Below, one piece after another: positions 39,812-50,963 of a stretch of 64,000 nucleotides of DNA. The translations under genes and the position numbers were made by a program. A model generated the notes under the pieces. The model had not been told where the DNA came from, ran no database searches, and was given only the letters and a program-made list of their open reading frames with translations. Origin of the DNA: Homarus americanus (lineage: Eukaryota > Arthropoda > Malacostraca > Decapoda > Nephropidae); NCBI RefSeq assembly GCF_018991925.1, contig NW_024737042.1:19003789-19067788 (forward strand). Direction: 5' to 3'. Each line of letters starts with the position of its first letter. Positions within the stretch are counted from its first letter, which is position 1.

Positions 39812-41230
39812 TCCAGGAAGTCTTCAGATTCATAGTCACCTACAATGTTGTCCCAGTCAATATTTCTAAAGTTGAAATCCCCTATAATGCACAGGTTGTT
39901 GTATTTTCCTGCCCTACTCGTTTCCTGCCATATGGGCTGAGCTGCTTCTTTCCCAAGACATGGAGGCCTGTAAATCACTCCCATAATTAGTTTTTTTCTT
40001 CCTTCTGCAATTTCTACCCATACAGACTTGGTTCCTATTTCACCCTCTATTGAATTATTAATACAACTTTTAATGTATCCCTGACGAAGAGTGCAACCCC
40101 TCCCCCCTTCCTACCTTTCCTGTCCTTGTGAAAAAGGTTGTACCCCTCTACGTGGTACTCTGACAAAAAGTAGGTGTTGTTTCGTAGTGAGCTTCCTCCT
40201 TTTTCTTAGTCCCGTGCTTTGTGGTATTTTTGGGTCTCTTGGCTTCTCGTTTATTTTTCCGGGTTGTACGGCTTTTTCAGGCTCGGTATAGTGGGTTGCT
40301 GGTGTTGTTTCTTTGGGAACGTCTATTCTTTGCCTAAAGTGTTTAGTAAGCTCTGGAGTGCTGGTGGCATGTAGCATGCTGATCATTGAAGTGAACTGTA
40401 TCACTAAGGCTTACCACCGTGTCAATGGTTGGCTTTGTTGACTCCTTTACCACCCGCTTTGCTATTTCTACAAATGTAAGTTGATCTTTGTTCTTTTCAT
40501 TTTTCTCTTCTGCATCCTATGTGTATTTTATGAGGGTCTTTTTAATAGGGCAGGACATGGCCATGGTTGGGTGGGTGTGGTATACATCTCCGCTCTTTTT
40601 GCAGTTTACACAGCCTTTGTTGGTGTTATTGCACTGGGTATAAACTTGCCCTTCCTCTGCACAGTTGGAGCATTATTTTTTTTTACCCTTTTCTGGGCAG
40701 CCCTTTGTAGAATGTTCTTCAAATTTATATGCATGAAGCCTGTCAGGAGGCTTGTGAATTTTTCCCTCTTTATTTGGTGTGGGGATATTGACATGCTGTA
40801 TGCTAGGAAGGGATTTTGGAGAACCCTGTCTGCCATGGCCGTTTCTTCGATGCCTATCATTATTACATGAGTGTAGTATTTTATCTTAATTACCTTCATT
40901 TCTGTTCTCTATATCTGTCTTCAAGAATTCTGCCGTTCCCCCACCTACTTGAGAATAAAGTTTCCTTATGAAAACAGATCTCCTGGCTTTAAGCTCAGGG
41001 GGCATGACCACACTAAGTCCATTCCTGGCAAAGAGTTGTTTTGCTTTCGTGATAGGCAGTTTGTATGCATCGTTTTCATTGGGACTTATAATCCCTCATT
41101 CTGGTTAAACACCCCGTTGAAGAGCACACCTTGTTCAACATATGCTAGGGTAATCACACTTGATCTATCAACGGTTTTATTTTTGTCTTTTACTTTTATT
41201 CTTAGCTAGCTTAACTGCCATTTTTTACGT
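39812..41230 (-). pseudogene. LINE with gag-like ORF1 and APE endonuclease
   Basis: Minus strand. ORF1 part: HVIMIGIEETAMADRVLQNP near 40850, then knuckles CSNCAEEGQVYTQC (about 40655) and CVNCKKSGDVYHTH with MAMSCP (about 40600), followed by a stop after KKTLIKYT. Endonuclease part: YHVEGYNLFHKDR and KGGGVALFVRDTL near 40080-40160, then GVIYRPPCLG and LCIIGDFNFRNIDWDN at 39799-39984. The element is cut at the CR1 tail (39811), so RT is absent. The first knuckle has lost its His. Jockey/CR1-group by ORF1 style. Confidence 0.72.
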
Positions 41231-42200
41231 GAGAAGGTTATTAGAGACCCTTCTGTGTTTTACCAAAGACAACCCCCGCACAATGGAGTGATTGCAAGAT
41301 CACAGTCGTCACTTTGGGTTCGGCCTGATTTTCCCCGACCCCCAATGGCCACACACAATCCCACACAGGCGTGAGGTGTGCACCACTGGAGGGGCTCCGG
41401 CACGAAGGTTTAAAAAAATAAAAATACATTGCAGGTGCCTCAACCACGGTGAGTAATAAGAAATCATAGGATGGAGAAAAAGCCCTCCAACCACGCCAGG
41501 AAGGCCAAGAAACAGCTGCCCTCCAACAGGAGTGTGAGTCACTCACACTGCCCGTAGGGAGAATAGCTGTTGTTGGCGATCCTAAGCGTTCATGAGGATG
41601 TATACACTCTAATCTTAAGTTGTGTGAAGGTGTTATCCAGGGGCGGTCCAGGTCGTTCGGTCTGTTAAGCCGGTTCTAAGAGTTGTTCTGGTTGGCGAGG
41701 TCGAGGTACGGTCTGGGTCAAGTCGTGATTGGCTGTTCAGGGAAGGTGCGTTCCTGCTGCTGCCAGTCACCAATTGGATATTGTCGTCAGGAGCGTTGGC
41801 TGTTGCTTCTACTGCTGCCCTATGAATGATTGCGCTGCCGCCCTAACTAGCCTCGACCAAGCACCCACACAGTGACCCAGCACTTCCATGGTGAAACCAA
41901 CTGAATATGGCTATCAATAATGTTATACAGTGCAACCTTCGAGTTTTATTTTAATCATGGGAAATTTACAAGCATATTATATACACTTTATGAGGCATTA
42001 CATATACTGTAAGAGCTGATAGTGGTAGGCCAATATCGTGGAGGGTGGTGGGAGGTGCTGTGATCGTGGCAACGGTGGAGATCATCTACGCAGGTGTACT
42101 GAGAGCCGTCATGAAGTATCAAAACAGGATTGAGGAGGATTACTTATTTAACACGGTAGTATGGCGGTTTTGTAACCCCCAAAATTTGCCCCCACCCATC
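41231..42200. other. no recognised gene
   Basis: About 970 bp without supported coding. Contains a minus reading frame (41241-41546) with no motif. Confidence 0.55.
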
Positions 42201-42224
42201 TCCTGACGTCCAGCACCCGAACTT

Positions 42225-42345
42225 GTCCACCAATCAGCTTTATCGTTATAAGACTTCTTACTACCCATTCATTCATAAATTTTGCATTGCGACGGTGCCA
42301 CATTTACGTAAACATCGCCACAGGAGTAAAGGAACTCTTTGAGGC
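42225..42345. repeat. dispersed repeat of unknown type, copy 1
   Basis: Similar to 52045-52165: ACCAATCAGCTTTATCGTTA, TTGCGACGGTGCCA, TAAAGGAACTC, TTGAGGC. It lies about 100 bp upstream of a Penelope-like fragment and may be part of it, but the copy at 52045 has no such neighbour. Confidence 0.55.
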
Positions 42346-42399
42346 TACTATACAACCGCCAGGCTGGAATTTATGTACTGTATTCTAAGGGGAGTGATG

Positions 42400-42575
42400 T
42401 TCAGATCAGAGAACACACTGTAAAGGTGTTTTAGATATAAAGATCGAGTCCCTGGTGGACTGCAATCTTCGGTTGATTATTTATTCAGATGTAGTGGCTG
42501 TAATGCGACTTACTTTGATCATACTAAGCGACAGCTGAGAGTTAGAATTGCCAAGCACCACGGCAATCACAGACC
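42400..42575 (+). pseudogene. Penelope-like element GIY-YIG endonuclease fragment
   Basis: Plus frame 42445-42576: RVPGGLQSSVDYLFRCSGCN, ATYFDHTKRQLRVRIAKHHG, stop. Spacing of the aromatic block, CxxC and TKRxLxxRIxxH fits the GIY-YIG endonuclease at the C-terminus of Penelope-like elements. Tyr-Ile-Gly of the second block is changed (YFD). RT not found. Confidence 0.65.
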
Positions 42576-43047
42576 ATAGCCACATATCCGATTATCCTAT
42601 AAATAAGGCAGACTACACCATCCTCACCCTCACCACTTGCCCCGACGACATGACATAGGTCGCAGCAGAGTCGCTGCTCACCCACCGAGTACAGCCAGGA
42701 CTGGGCACCCACGACTCCTCCTGCATTTCAATACTTTGTTTTTAACTGCTATCTGATGTTCTTGTTGGCTGTAACTTATTTTCTATTACTTATGTGTTCA
42801 TTTGTTGGATCTAAGCTTATGTTACTGTTTTAATTTATTTTTTGCTCTGTAAAGTTACAGTGTATTAATGGTTAACACTTATTAACTTATTGGTTTGTTG
42901 TTCAATGTATTTTTTCTCAAGGCACTTAATGTGTAGCACTTAGTGATGTATTTAACTCCATTGTCGTCATATAATTTTTTTATACTATTGTGTTTCATAT
43001 TATATATTTCGAAACGTTATGCAATAGATATTGTTTATCCATACGTT

Positions 43048-43461
<414 letters not shown>

Positions 43462-43867
43462 GAGTGTAAGAGAGTACGATGGAGGCCAGCCAAGAGAAAC
43501 GCTTTGTTTCATGGGAAAAAAATGGTCGTATTTTTATTTTCCTTTTCGGTCTAGCTGTCTTTACTCCCTCACACGCCAGGCCGCGGACCCACGCATGACC
43601 GCCTGTTGAAAAATGTTGCCAGTGGAAACAAATTAAGAGACGATGCCAAACTGGAAATTCTATCAACGAAAAATGCAAGCTAAAGTCACTCAAAAAATTA
43701 CTATAAAGGAGTTGTACTATAAAGGTAATAATTACAAAGGACCTGTGACGTGATACAAGAAATGGGACACAAATATTTATAATCTTATCTAAAGCCTAAG
43801 GTGACATCCAGGTAACATACAACAAACTATAGTGAAAATCGTGTACTGTATATTTAACTCATTCTGT

Positions 43868-44255
43868 AATTATAGTTTTTTTTTTTGGGGGGGGGGGGGC
43901 ACTCCCCTACATCCTTGTGTGAGGTGAAGCGCAGAAGCGTTTTTAGCGCCCAACAGGGAAGCATGCTAAGTTCATGCTTGCCTTTGTGTCTCATGAGTTA
44001 AGGGCGTAGAAGCCTGAAGAGTCAATGGTGTATGTCATCAAGTTATTGGGAGCTCCAACAACTTGTCCCTGATTACGAATTCGCAACTTTCGACTTACAA
44101 CAGGTACCTACTTTACTGCTAGGTGAACAGGGACTAATGGGGGGGCTAGTAAGTAAGTCCAAACAACTTCCACCGGCCCGGGAATCGAACCCGTGACATC
44201 TCGCTTGCGAGGCAAGAACGGTACCGCTTCTACCACCGGTCCCCCAAGTAATTAT
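43868..44255 (-). mobile_element. tRNA-headed SINE, full length
   Basis: Minus strand: head GGGGGACCGGTGGTAGAAGC with anticodon-like CTTGC-CTCGCAA-GCGAG stem-loop and B-box GGGTTCGATTCCCGG, then a body identical in order to 8697-8925, and a homopolymer end (C run then A run on the minus strand). Head resembles tRNA-Ala/Gly. About 385 bp, so the most complete of three copies in the window. Confidence 0.75.
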
Positions 44256-44402
44256 AGTGACAATCCAGGTTTTGGGCTTCACTGGTGTTGTATGTAGTTC
44301 GGTTGTTATTGATCTATGTTTATTATGCCTTTCTTAGATAAAGTTATTAGTATCCTAGGTAAAGTGTTTCAGATCAATTCACGCATCCGTCGCTCAGACA
44401 AT

Positions 44403-44404
<2 letters not shown>

Positions 44405-44432
<28 letters not shown>
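44405..44432. repeat. (AC)n then (ACT)n
   Basis: 14 AC units, then a short ATACACTACTATTACTACTA stretch. Confidence 0.95.
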
Positions 44433-44438
<6 letters not shown>

Positions 44439-44539
44439 TACTATTACTACTACTACTACTTGCTGTCACTCTGAAACAAGTACGACGAACATCCAGCTAT
44501 GATGCGATGATATGAGTTATTAAGGATGTCACCTAGGTT

Positions 44540-44700
44540 GGTGAGTTCTGAGGTGACTGGCAGGGTCGATCACAGATGTTGCACATGTGGGGGGCTACAT
44601 CAAGTCCCGGAGGGGCGGCGGCAGCGTCTTTCCAATGTTGGCGCTTGTCTGCCTCGTTATGCAGTCGGACTAACTCGAAAGTATTGACACCTTACTGTGT
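44540..44700 (-). pseudogene. LINE C-terminal zinc-finger fragment, copy 1
   Basis: Minus frame: GVNTFELVRLHNEADKRQHW, KDAAAAPPGLD, HMCNICDRPC. Same protein tail as 53288-53600. C-terminal C2H2-type fingers (CxxC ... GLxxHLR) are found in several non-LTR families with a WR-rich tail. Clade not assigned. Confidence 0.6.
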
Positions 44701-44703
44701 GGT

Positions 44704-44732
<29 letters not shown>
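44704..44732. repeat. (AC)n
   Basis: About 14 units. Confidence 0.95.
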
Positions 44733-44734
<2 letters not shown>

Positions 44735-44973
44735 AAACTCGAGTAAACTCGTAAGGTAACATCCATACAAAAACACTCTTGGATACACACACCGACGAAC
44801 ATAAACACACACATAAAAGACCACCGACACATGTATAAACACACTGGAGCACTCACCCCATCCTGTATTCAAGCGTCAGCACTTGCAGGCAGCTGTCAGC
44901 TGACAGCTGATATAAACTCCCACATCTATCAACATCACTACACTGACCACTCGTCTTACACACAAGAATAATA

Positions 44974-44974
<1 letters not shown>

Positions 44975-45019
<45 letters not shown>
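44975..45019. repeat. (GT)n
   Basis: About 22 units. Confidence 0.95.
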
Positions 45020-45020
<1 letters not shown>

Positions 45021-45254
45021 TTTTATAAGTATCCTGGCTTTCTTTTTCTGACCGTGAGTATTCTTATCCATCATCGTAGTGCACCTGAAAGTACACTAGC
45101 CCCAAAGAGTTCCTTTACTCCCTATGTAAACGTCGCAATACTAGAGTAAACTTATGAATGAATCTGCAGTACTCTTACAACGATGGAGCTGATTGGTGAA
45201 AAATATTTCTAGGCGTAATTTGACTTGGCTTTAATGATAAATAGATTTGTTTTA

Positions 45255-45291
45255 GGTCTGATGATGACAAGAGTTTTGTCGAAACGTTACC
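45255..45291 (+). ncRNA. hammerhead-ribozyme-like core (candidate)
   Basis: CTGATGA (45258-45264), a stem GACAA/TTGTC (45266-45270 with 45276-45280), GAAA (45281-45284), and flanking GGT/ACC that can pair as a short stem I. This is the order of a hammerhead core, and Penelope-like elements are known to carry such motifs. An extra T before stem II and an almost loopless stem III weaken it. No PLE protein lies adjacent. Confidence 0.3.
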
Positions 45292-45706
45292 ACCTGCGTC
45301 TACTGTTTATGAATCTGCTCTCCGTGTAAATCCGGCAATTGTTTTAAATAACTGACACAGGTCTCCATAAATGGTGTTCAAATATTTGTAACTCACTTTT
45401 TAAATTAGTACGCAGATATTCTCCTATTTTTGTTAATATCTAATAATCCTATATAAGTATCTTACGTGCCCATATTTATTTTTATTATGCACTTTAAGTT
45501 AAATGAAATATAGATAACCCATAATAGAGGATAATAACCTTGTAGGGGACAGAGGCCTTCCTGATCTGAATAAAATAGTCTGGAGTTAGACAGTATAGAC
45601 CGTCTGATGCAAGTTAAATAATTAATACATGTAAATAGCCCAGATTTATATAAATACTACTTTTTTTACCTTGACAAAGGCTTTTACAATATATCGTCTC
45701 TGGGAG

Positions 45707-45810
45707 GTGATGTGTCAAGGTGTAGGGGTGTGGGGGTGTGATGTGTCGGGGTGTAAGGGTGTGATGTGTCGGGGTATGGGGGTGTGATGTGTCGGGGTGT
45801 TGGGGTGTGA
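45707..45810. repeat. G/T-rich minisatellite
   Basis: About four units of GGGGTGTGATGTGTCGGGGTG with small changes. Confidence 0.85.
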
Positions 45811-46141
45811 TTGATTTATTTTGCCGCTTACAGCGGCTACTTTATTGTGCACCCCACACTCAACCTGTGAGCGGTAGCGCAAAAGGATTAACAGAGTAGA
45901 GTTTACAACAGGTCATAATAATTTACCCCCGTTGTCAGGATATTATGGCACTGAATGTTACACAGTATTTCAATTACATTATTTGTTTAGTTCAATTCAT
46001 AAAGGGTAACTTATTCACAAATGCGTGAGTACAGGCGTGTGAGGCAGTATGTCTGGCCGCACACTTCGTTATTCACGTTTGCGTGAGAAGTATTCAAGCA
46101 CATTGTGTATTTGGTTCTATACATGAGAAATGATATAGTTA

Positions 46142-47216
46142 TTAAGTGCAAAAAAGTGGATACAATCTTAATATGTCGGCTATCTTGCCATTAGAGATGA
46201 AGTGTTGTGCCATTTCACACACAGTGTGCTTGGACCTGTCCCTAAAAGGTTCTATCTTCACACAGTCAAGGACGTAGTGTTCAAGTGTGTGGCCATATGT
46301 CTGGCCACACACTTTACATTTAGTCTTGTTTACATCTGCTTGAGGAACATACTGCCAGAGGTACTTATATCCTAACCTTAATCTAGCGGTTACAACATCT
46401 TGTTATCTAGTGATCTTGTTACTTGCTCCATATACATGTTTCACTTGATACATCTCATCATGGTAAACTATGGATCAACTAGTGCCTGTTTGCACTTGTC
46501 TACTTGCGTCAGATTCATTAATAAGTTCTTTCCTAATTACAGTTTTAAGGGTTCTTTTTGACAGACCCAAATTGTATTCAACGGTGTCTTTGTTAGACGC
46601 GAGTTTGGCGAGGGCATCAACTCTGTTATGTTTTATGAGGCATATGTGAGAAGGGATCCACAACAGTTTGACCTTGACACCCCGGTCAACAAGGTACGCA
46701 TATTTGTGTCTGGCTTTAGAGACAAGAGCGTGACAACTTGAGTTGAGGGTGTCAAGGGCAAGTAGTGAGGATAGAGAGTCAGTGATGATGAGACTGTCAG
46801 TAACAGTGGTTTCAATGAATTTAATAGCTGTGAGTATGGCAACTAATTCAGTTTGTAGAGTGGATGCCCAGTTGTTAATTCTAACTCCTTTCTCAATTAT
46901 ATTACCGTCAGGTTGAGTCACAACAATAGCACTTCCAGCCCTCCCACAGGCGGTGTTAAGAGATCCATCAGTGTAGATCAGGGTCACCAAACTTTTTTCA
47001 CAGTGGGCCGGATAACTGAATGAATGACGAGCGCGGGCCGCATAATCATTCTGTTCAATACTTGCAAGCCAGAACGAAAGCTCTGGTAACGTCAGAGCGT
47101 AGGCGGAGCTACCACGAGCCGGGGAAGGACTTGGGATCCGGCCCGCGCGCTGTAGTTTGGTGACCCCTGGTGTAGATGGTCTGTGTGATATTACCATCAG
47201 TCTCACTTTGGCAGTG
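46142..47216 (-). pseudogene. I-like LINE: RNase H and C-terminal zinc knuckle
   Basis: Minus strand. RNase H domain: IYTDGS (first Asp; codons flank the MITE insertion), GRAGSAIVV, STLQTELVAILTAIKF (Glu), LIITDSLSSLLAL (Asp), LLWIPSHICLIKHNRVDALA (last Asp). After a frame change near 46470 the C-terminal domain continues: VYHDEMYQVKHVYG, ARLRLGYKYLWQYVPQ, CKVCGQTYGHTLEHYVLDC (zinc knuckle), stop at 46142. An RNase H downstream of RT in a non-LTR element is found in the I, R1, LOA and Nimb group. RT is not present upstream, so the copy is 5'-truncated. Confidence 0.82.
46979..47169. mobile_element. hAT-type MITE, 191 bp
   Basis: Terminal inverted repeats CAGGGTCACCAAACT and (reverse) CAGGGGTCACCAAACT, GC-rich interior (GCGCGGGCCGC, GGCCCGCGCGC), and a perfect 8-bp target duplication GTGTAGAT at 46971-46978 and 47170-47177. 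CAGGG ends and 8-bp duplications define hAT. Inserted in the TAC-ACT-GAT codons of the RNase H. Confidence 0.92.
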
Positions 47217-48504
47217 TGTTAGAGATAAATACTTTGTATAATTAATTTTTTAGGCGGACATGTCGGTATTGTGATATCGAAGGGAACTGTCCGCCAGGGT
47301 GGCAGGAAGCGCTGTTGTGTAAATATTAATGTAACTTGTCAAAATAATAATAATAACAATTCAGAATCACTGGACAATAAAATATTGACATGTTCACATG
47401 AAACAACAAATTATAAAATTGCTTACACACGTTTACTTTAAAATTACAACAGTTTTATTGGTAAACAATGATTTATATTTATACTTGGTTTACGGAACAT
47501 AAATACAAGTTCCAAAATATTCATCAGTGTCCCACCTTGGTCCCACGATCATGTTCTCCGAGGCCAGAGTCAAACCTTGACCGAAGGGGGGGTGTTGTGG
47601 TGGTTGTCGTCGTTGTTCGTTGTCGTTTCATCCATAACCTTACCCCCTAACACACCATCCCCTACCATCACCACCCTTTCCCTCTCTCTCCTCTAACCTC
47701 TCACCCCACTTACCTTTCTCTCCTCTCTCCCCATCCCTCTCCCATCTCACCTTCCTCTGCTCTCACTTCCTTTTTCCCCTTCCAACTTCTCTCCCCTCTC
47801 CTTTCCCTGCCCCCTCTCTGTCACACCCCTCTCCCCTCTCTCTCATATCCCTCTCCCCTCTCTCTCCCCCTCTCTCCCCTCTCCCTCTCAAACTCTTTTC
47901 CTCAACCACCACCCTCTCACACCTCCCTTTTCCACCATCAACTTATCCTCCCTCTGGGAGGTGGGGAATGGTGCTATCCGTTAGGAATACTGGAAGGTGC
48001 CATTAACAGCGGAAAAAATAGACACACACACACAAAAAAAATAAATAAATACATAGAAACACACAAAAACAACAGGACTGAAAAGTTTTGACTGACCATG
48101 AACGACCATGCATTCATAAAAATACATATATATAAATACCCCATTACCTAACTTCCCCTAATAGTCAAGGAGCCAAACCCTTATGTTTTGCAAAATGTTC
48201 ATCCGCAAGATATAAATTTTTTATACCTGTTTTGACTTTTGATACATCTTAGTTTCTGCAAAAGCAATGTTGGACATCTGAATTCTCTTGCACAACATTA
48301 CAGCAGAGGCACAAAGGCAAGTACCCTTGTTGTCAAAAATAACCAATTTATGAATACAAAATACACATGTTGAGTGGCATTAGTTCCACTTTATTATATT
48401 CATAACATATATAATAGGATGGAACATATATAAGACAAAGTTAATGATGTGCTGAAATGAATCTGGCAAGTTTTTGCACAAAATGGTCTTTGTTTTATCC
48501 ATAA
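47217..48504. other. no recognised gene; polypyrimidine tract
   Basis: Includes a C/T-rich stretch at 47640-47930 (TCTCTCC, CCCCTCT repeats), over 280 bp with almost no G on the plus strand. The rest is AT-rich with no motif. Confidence 0.7.
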
Positions 48505-49008
48505 CTAGCAGAATCGCAGCCCTCCGGGCGGCTCATCTGCTAGGCAATGGTAGGAAGCCACCCTCCGGGAGGCTGCACATTGTCTCACTGTTCAGTCTCC
48601 AAAACTTCTTCTTCCATCAATAGTTCATTAGCGATGTATGTAAGCTCCACCATATTTTTCACTACAACGGTACAGCAAAGAATATTTTTTTAGCATTAAA
48701 CTGTTATTATTTTATTGACTAATCATCACTACATATAACACCATTCATCATCACTACATATAACATCATCCATCATCACTAGATATAACACCACCTATCA
48801 TCACTACATATAACACCACCCATCATCACTACATATAACACCACCCATCATCACTACATATAACACCACCCATCATCACTACATATAACAACATCCATTA
48901 TCACTACATATAACACCATCCATCATCACTACAGATCTGTAAAGTAGTTTCCGAGATTCTCGTGAGGACACACAAACATACTTCTTTGTTTTATATGTAT
49001 ATAGAAGA
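48505..49008 (-). mobile_element. non-autonomous Helitron, family 1, copy E (most complete)
   Basis: Plus-strand A then CTAG at 48505-48508, CAGAATC, hairpin GCAGCCC TCC GGGCGGC, shared interior, 25-bp array (48722-48930), and 5' end GATCTGTAAAGTAGTTTCCG ... CTTCTTTGTTTTATATGTAT, ATAGAAGA. On the minus strand the 5' end therefore reads TCTTCTATATACATATAAAA, with the TC start expected for a Helitron. The TA region is only a few units long here, unlike all other copies. Confidence 0.88.
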
Positions 49009-50963
49009 CAAGTGATCTTGGGCCCTTCGTGCCCGGTGGTACAGTTTACCGAGGTTGTTATAAACATGGTCGTGGTTGTTATAATCATGGTGTGGTTGTT
49101 ATAATCATGGTCGAGGTTGCTATAATCATGGTCGTGGTTGTTATAAACATGGTCGTAGTTGTTATAATCATGGTCCTGCTTGTTATAATCATGGTCGTGG
49201 TTGTTATAAACATGGTCGTAGTTGTTATAATCATGGTCGTGGTTTTTATAATCATTGTGTGGTTGTTATAATCATGGTCGTGGTCGTTATAATCTTGGTC
49301 GTGTTTTGTGTTTGTTATAATCATGGTCGTGGTTGTTATAATCATAGTCGTGGTGTTATAATCATGGTCGTGGTTGTTATAATCATGGTCGTGGTTGTCA
49401 TAATCATGGTGTGGTTTTTTATAATCATGGTCGTGGTTGTTATAATCATGGTCGTGTTTGTTATAATCATGGTCGTGGTTTTTATAATCATGGTCGTGGT
49501 TGTTATAATCTTGGTCGTGTTTGTTATAATCATGGTCGTAGCGATATAATAATGATCGTGGTTGTTATAATCATGGTCGTAGTTGATATAATCAGGATCG
49601 TGGTTGTTATAATCATGGTCGTAGTTGATATAATCATGATCGTGGGTAGTCGTATAATCATGGTCGTGGTTGTCATAATCATGGTCGTGTTTGTTATAAT
49701 CATGGTCGTGGTTGTCATAATCATGGTCGTGGTTGTTATAATCATGGTCGTGTTTGTTATAATCATGGTCGTGGTTTTTATAATCATAATCATGGTCGTG
49801 GTTTTTATAATCATGGTCGTGTTTGTTATTGGTCGTGGTTTTTATAATCATGGTCGTGTGTTATAATCATGGTCGTGGTTGTCATAATCATGGTCGTGGT
49901 TGTTATAATCATGGTCGTGGTTGTTATAATCATGGTCGTGGTTGTCATATCATCATGGTCGTGGTTGTTATAATCATGGTCGTGTTTGTTATAATCATGG
50001 TCGTGGTTTTATAATCATGGTCGTGGTTGTTATAATCATAGTCGTGGTTGTTATAATCATGGTCGTGGTTGTTATAAACATGGTCGTAGTTGTTATAATC
50101 ATGGTCGTGGTTGTTATAATCATGGTCGTGGTTGCTATAATCATGGTGTGGTTGTTATAATCATGGTCGTTGTTGTTATAATCATAGTCGTGGTTGTTAT
50201 AACTGGTCGTGGTTGTTATAATCATGGTCGTGGTTGTTATAATCATGGTCGTGGTTTTTATAATCATGGTCGTGGTTGTTATAATCTTGGTCGTGTTTGT
50301 TATAATCATGGTCGGTTGATATAATAATGATCGTGGTTATAATCATGGTCGTAGTTGATATAATCATGATCGTGGTTGTTATAATCATGGTCGTGGTTGT
50401 TATAATCATGGTCGTGGTTGTTTAATCATGATGTGGTTGCTATAATCATGGTCGTGGTTGTTATAATCATGGTCGTGTTTGTTATAATCATGGTCGTGGT
50501 TTTTATAATCATGGTCGTTGTTGTTATAATCATAGTCGTGGTTGTTATAATCATGGTCGTGGTTGTTATGTTATAATCATGGTCGTGGTTGTTATAAATC
50601 ATGGTGTGGTTATTTATAATCATGGTCGTGGTTGTTATAATCATGGTCGTGGTTGTTATAATCATGGTCGTGGTTGTTATAATCATGGTCGTAGTTGCCT
50701 TATAATCATGGTCGTGGTTGTTATAATCATGGTCGTGGTTGTTATAATCATGGTCGTGGTTGTTATAAACATGGTCGTGGTTATTATAATCATGGTCGTG
50801 GTTGCTATAATCATGGTGTGGTTGTTATAATCATGGTGTGGTTGTTATAATCATGGTCGTGGTTGTTATAATCATGGTCGTGGTTGTTATAATCATGGTC
50901 GTGGTTGTTATAATCATGGTCGTGGTTATTATAATCAGGGTCGTGTTTGTTATAATCAGAGAC
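49009..50963 (-). mobile_element. candidate Helitron-like element, family 2 (copy C) with 21-bp array
   Basis: Minus strand: 21-bp array (50963 down to 49056), then CCTCGGTAAACTGTACCACC, hairpin-like GGGCACGAAGGGCCC, AAGATCACTTG ending at 49009, immediately followed by the TC start of Helitron copy E. The GC-rich segment that separates array and end in copies A and B is missing. Confidence 0.5.
49056..50963. repeat. 21-bp minisatellite array, copy C (inverted)
   Basis: About 90 units of GGTCGTGGTTGTTATAATCA plus T, reverse complement of arrays A and B. Variants ATAAACATGG and GTAGTTGATA form local higher-order blocks. Ends with GGTCGTGTTTGTTATAATCA at 50963. Confidence 0.96.

Noticed and set aside
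40481..40870. 129-codon plus-strand membrane-like protein
   Set aside because: It is the antisense of the LINE ORF1 zinc-knuckle region on the minus strand.
44160..44245. Functional tRNA gene
   Set aside because: tRNA-like fold, but continuous with a SINE body found elsewhere in the window.
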